7,169 bases of DNA from Sulfurimonas sp. (GTDB lineage Bacteria; Campylobacterota; Campylobacteria; Campylobacterales; Sulfurimonadaceae): contig JALWON010000096.1 in assembly GCA_027083475.1 (NCBI GenBank), positions 1 through 7,169 on the forward strand, given 5' to 3'. The position numbers and the translations under genes were made by a program. The notes under the pieces were generated by a model. That model was not told where the DNA came from. It ran no database searches and was given only the letters and a program-made list of their open reading frames with translations. Each line of letters starts with the position of its first letter. Within the stretch, counting starts at the first letter, position 1. Shown one piece after another: positions 5,141-7,169 of the stretch.

Positions 5141-6434
5141 CAATCTCCCCTGTCAACATTGTTCTTCCAATCTCTGTAATTTTTACATCTCTAAATTGTC
5201 CTAAAAGCTCTTCTGAGCCTTTGACTTTTATCACAATATTGTTGTCGCTACGCCCTGAGATAAAGTTATCTTTGATTAAAGATTCAAAATAGACACGGTA
5301 GGTTTTTCCAAGGCATTTTTGGTGCAATTCATCCAAAATAGAGTTTTGTAACTCTTGCAAATAACTCAAACGCTCAGAACCAACCTCAGAGTCCACAACA
5401 TTAGTAAAATGCTCCGCCTCAGTTTGTGGTCGTGGAGAGTACTTAAAAGAAAAAATCTGATCAAATTGTACTTGCTTGACAACATCAATCGTATCTTCAA
5501 AATCTGCTTCACTCTCTCCGGGAAACGCCACAATGATGTCTGTACTAATACTCACCTCTGGACACTCTTGGCGCAATTTTTTGACACGATTTAAAAACCA
5601 CTCTTTTGTATAGCCGCGTTTCATATCGCGAAGTACTTTTGTACTCCCGCTTTGCAGGGGCATATGCATCGATTTACAGATTTTTGGGTTGTGTGCGAAC
5701 TCTTCTATGAAGGCATCATCCATATGAAACGGATGTGGAGAGGTAAAACGGATACGTTCTAAACCATCCACCGCTGAGAGTTTTTGCAAAAGTTGTGTGA
5801 AGTTCACTTTTTCATGTTCCCCTGAAAAACGGCGACCATAATTGTTTACATTTTGCCCTAAAAGAAAAATCTCTTTCACACCTTCATTCACAACTTTTTT
5901 TGTCTCTTTGAGAATCAAATCAGCAGGAATAGAAATCTCCTCACCGCGTGTTTTTGGGACAATACAAAAAGTACATGATTTATCACACCCTATAGAGATA
6001 TTAATGTAGGCTTTATAGGGGGAAGAGCGAAAATCTTTAAACGCAAACTCACTCTCATCGTAGTTTATATCTATTTCAACTGCTTTATCTTTATGTAAAA
6101 CTTCACTGATCTTTGAGACATTTCTTGCCCCTAAAACAAAATTGACATAGGGTGCGCGTTTGATGATTTCCTCACCAAGGTGTGAAGCGGTACAGCCACA
6201 CACTCCTATCTTTGCACCCTCTTTTTTGCGTTTATTGAAACCGCCGAGTTCACTAAAGAGTTTATGGACCGGCTTTTCTCTTACTGAACAAGTATTTATT
6301 AAAATAAGGTCGGCATGCTCTAATTCTGTAGTTGTCTCATAACCCTCTTTCTCATGCAGTTCGGCTATCATATGTTCAGAATCGCGAGAGTTCATCGCAC
6401 AGCCTAAGGTTTCAATAAATAACTTTTTACTCAT
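5133..6434 (-). CDS. miaB: tRNA-2-methylthio-N6-isopentenyladenosine synthase MiaB
   Basis: 433 aa, full family length. MiaB is a radical-SAM methylthiotransferase that adds a methylthio group at C2 of i6A37 in tRNAs reading UNN codons. The N-terminal UPF0004 domain carries the three auxiliary-cluster cysteines: Cys12 (TLGCAMN), Cys49 (INTCSVRE) and Cys81 (CGCTAS). The radical-SAM CX3CX2C motif is Cys150/154/157 (IGCDKSCTFC), followed by IVPKTRGEE, FLLGQNVNNYG and RIRFTSPHP, all typical of MiaB and not RimO. The C-terminal TRAM domain ends EIGRTMLTGEIVA. The ATG at 6434 follows the HP0268-like stop by 10 nt, with a weak AAAGAG about seven bases upstream. Its end supplies the ribosome binding site for lpxJ. 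Substrate i6A37 would require MiaA, which is not in this window. Confidence 0.96.
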   Translation of the reverse strand: MSKKLFIETLGCAMNSRDSEHMIAELHEKEGYETTTELEHADLILINTCSVREKPVHKLFSELGGFNKRKKEGAKIGVCGCTASHLGEEIIKRAPYVNFVLGARNVSKISEVLHKDKAVEIDINYDESEFAFKDFRSSPYKAYINISIGCDKSCTFCIVPKTRGEEISIPADLILKETKKVVNEGVKEIFLLGQNVNNYGRRFSGEHEKVNFTQLLQKLSAVDGLERIRFTSPHPFHMDDAFIEEFAHNPKICKSMHMPLQSGSTKVLRDMKRGYTKEWFLNRVKKLRQECPEVSISTDIIVAFPGESEADFEDTIDVVKQVQFDQIFSFKYSPRPQTEAEHFTNVVDSEVGSERLSYLQELQNSILDELHQKCLGKTYRVYFESLIKDNFISGRSDNNIVIKVKGSEELLGQFRDVKITEIGRTMLTGEIVA

Positions 6435-6444
6435 TCTTTGCTCT

Positions 6445-6690
6445 TTAGCTCATGATGTGAACTTGGTACATGTAGTCGTTATCTGACAAACCAAATTTTA
6501 CTTCGCTCATATAAAAACTTTTCCCTTTTGCTTCAAAATGATCTTGCAGTTCAAGTAAATCTTTATGAGAATTTTCTCTATCAAAATAAAAAATAATACT
6601 CTCATTTTTAGCAACACTTGCTTCTATTTTTTCCAAATCTACTTTCTTTGGTTTATTGCTCAATTCTGTTCTTGCGAATTTTAAATCCAT
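6445..6690 (-). CDS. HP0268-family small protein (putative nuclease)
   Basis: 81 aa. The C-terminal half SIIFYFDRENSHKDLLELQ, then FEAKGKSFYMSEV and DYMYQVHIM, lines up without gaps from about residue 31 onward with the H. pylori HP0268 sequence as I remember it (IFYF....HKD.L...D.F..KG...Y..EV......Y..HI). HP0268 has a small alpha/beta fold and was reported to have nicking endonuclease and purine-specific RNase activity in vitro. I recall Asp50 as important, and Asp50 is present here (LQD). The cellular role is unknown. The ATG at 6690 has AGGA seven bases upstream. It is the first gene of the minus operon, 10 nt before miaB and divergent from nusA, an arrangement I recall also in C. jejuni (Cj0459c/Cj0460). 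Biological nuclease function is inference from one homologue. Confidence 0.85.
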   Translation of the reverse strand: MDLKFARTELSNKPKKVDLEKIEASVAKNESIIFYFDRENSHKDLLELQDHFEAKGKSFYMSEVKFGLSDNDYMYQVHIMS

Positions 6691-6724
6691 CTTTGCTTCC
6701 TGTATATCTATTTAAAAGTATTGC

Positions 6725-6730
6725 ATTATA
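6725..6730 (-). promoter_or_regulatory. Predicted -10 box for the HP0268-like/miaB operon
   Basis: A perfect TATAAT on the minus strand lies 35 bases before the 6690 start codon, implying a transcript start near 6718 and a leader of about 28 nt. No good TTGACA-like -35 is present. That is usual for Campylobacterota housekeeping promoters, which rely on the -10 and upstream AT-rich periodicity. Confidence 0.6.
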
Positions 6731-6740
6731 GTTAATTTCT

Positions 6741-6754
6741 ACTAAATATTTGGT
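6741..6754. promoter_or_regulatory. 14-bp near-perfect palindrome between divergent promoters
   Basis: ACTAAATATTTGGT reads as its own reverse complement except for one base pair (ACTAAATATTTGGT versus ACCAAATATTTAGT). It lies just upstream of the minus-strand -10 and about 27 bases upstream of the plus-strand -10, where an operator could affect both transcripts. Short AT-rich palindromes arise easily by chance. Confidence 0.3.
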
Positions 6755-6780
6755 TAAAGAGATTTTTATATCTATTTGAG

Positions 6781-6786
6781 TATAAT
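6781..6786 (+). promoter_or_regulatory. Predicted -10 box for nusA
   Basis: A perfect TATAAT is preceded by a T-rich, periodic stretch (6755-6780, containing GATTTTTATATC), the typical form of Campylobacterota sigma-70 promoters. Transcription would start near 6793, giving a nusA leader of about 66 nt. Confidence 0.6.
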
Positions 6787-6798
6787 TTCGTACTTCAG

Positions 6799-6837
6799 AA
6801 GAAATCCCCCAAATTTATTATCATTGTTTGATTTCTT
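6799..6837 (+). other. Inverted repeat in the nusA leader
   Basis: AAGAAATC (6799-6806) and GATTTCTT (6830-6837) are exact 8-base inverted copies separated by 23 bases, within the predicted 5' leader. The stem is AT-rich, with one further G-U pair at its base, so it would be weak. No U-tract follows, so it is not an intrinsic terminator. Confidence 0.3.
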
Positions 6838-6858
6838 TACATTTTAAAGGAACTATTT

Positions 6859-7169
6859 ATGGAAAAAATACTCGATATTGCCCAAGCTATTGCAGATGAA
6901 AAAGGTCTCAATCCTGAGAATGTTTTAACATCACTCAAAACGGCATTTATACAAACTGCGAAAAGAGTTATTAACAAAAACTTTGCGTTTGAAGCAGAAG
7001 TTGATACAGACACAAAAAACATAAAAATTGTGCAAATCATTACAGTTGTTGCAGATGATGATGAACGCCTCGCAGATGAAGAGCTCGCACCTGCTTACAT
7101 CTCTGTTTCAGAAGCACGTGATTATGATGATCAGGTAGAACTTGGTGACCAACTCCAGATTGACCATAA
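6859..7169 (+). CDS. nusA: Transcription factor NusA, N-terminus (cut at right edge)
   Basis: The first 103 codons are present with no stop. MEKILDIAQAIADEKGLNPENVLTSLKTAF matches the NusA N-terminal domain, which opens with a long helix and the 'D..A.EKG......V...L..A...A.K' pattern and then enters beta strands (FEAEVDTDTKNIKIVQI). ISVSEARDYDDQVELGDQLQID corresponds to the 'Is...A......e.GD......' portion before the S1 domain. NusA binds RNA polymerase near the RNA exit channel and modulates pausing, termination and antitermination. AAAGGA lies seven bases before ATG 6859, a good ribosome binding site. The S1 and KH domains lie beyond the window. Unlike many bacteria, no rimP gene precedes nusA here; it is divergent from the HP0268-like/miaB operon. 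Confidence 0.92.
   Translation, partial: MEKILDIAQAIADEKGLNPENVLTSLKTAFIQTAKRVINKNFAFEAEVDTDTKNIKIVQIITVVADDDERLADEELAPAYISVSEARDYDDQVELGDQLQIDH

Noticed and set aside
6837..7040. Minus-strand open frame of 67 residues opposite nusA
   Set aside because: It looks like a hydrophobic membrane peptide but is the antisense of the conserved NusA N-terminal domain.

Overview
The window is AT-rich and densely packed, and reads as the chromosome of a Campylobacterota bacterium (the Campylobacter/Helicobacter/Sulfurimonas lineage). The evidence is the gene order nusA <-> small HP0268-family gene - miaB - DUF374/LpxJ acyltransferase. As I recall, this matches C. jejuni Cj0460-Cj0457c and the H. pylori HP0268-HP0270 block. 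A free-living sulfur oxidiser such as a Sulfurimonas relative is a guess from overall protein flavour, not something the sequence proves. I see no phage, IS element, CRISPR array, tRNA or rRNA.

Layout. (1) 1-1184, plus strand: the 3' end of rimO (ribosomal protein S12 methylthiotransferase, TRAM domain), overlapping tilS (tRNA-Ile2 lysidine synthase) by 8 nt. (2) 6690 down to 1150, minus strand: a very compact eight-gene run. In transcription order it holds an HP0268-like small protein, miaB, lpxJ-like lipid A acyltransferase, an unrecognised membrane-anchored 151-residue protein, a Xer-type tyrosine recombinase, and three proteins that look like divergent PilM, PilN and PilO. After the 10-nt gap before miaB, every junction overlaps by 4 to about 40 nt, so this looks like one translationally coupled operon. 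Its last gene converges on tilS with a 35-nt tail-to-tail overlap. (3) 6691-6858: a divergent promoter region. (4) 6859-7169, plus strand: the start of nusA, cut by the window edge.

How they fit together. The flanks are translation and transcription housekeeping: RimO, TilS, MiaB, NusA. The interior of the minus operon is envelope-directed: a lipid A late acyltransferase, a TM-anchored protein, and a PilM/N/O-like inner-membrane platform. The most interesting part is that last trio. PilMNO homologues in this phylum have recently been tied to the extra periplasmic scaffold or cage of the flagellar motor instead of to pili, and no pilin, PilQ, PilT or PilB gene is next to them here. The PilM-like protein carries a roughly 90-residue, extremely acidic, internally repetitive insertion and degenerate nucleotide-binding motifs. 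A complete tyrosine recombinase sits translationally coupled between the envelope genes.
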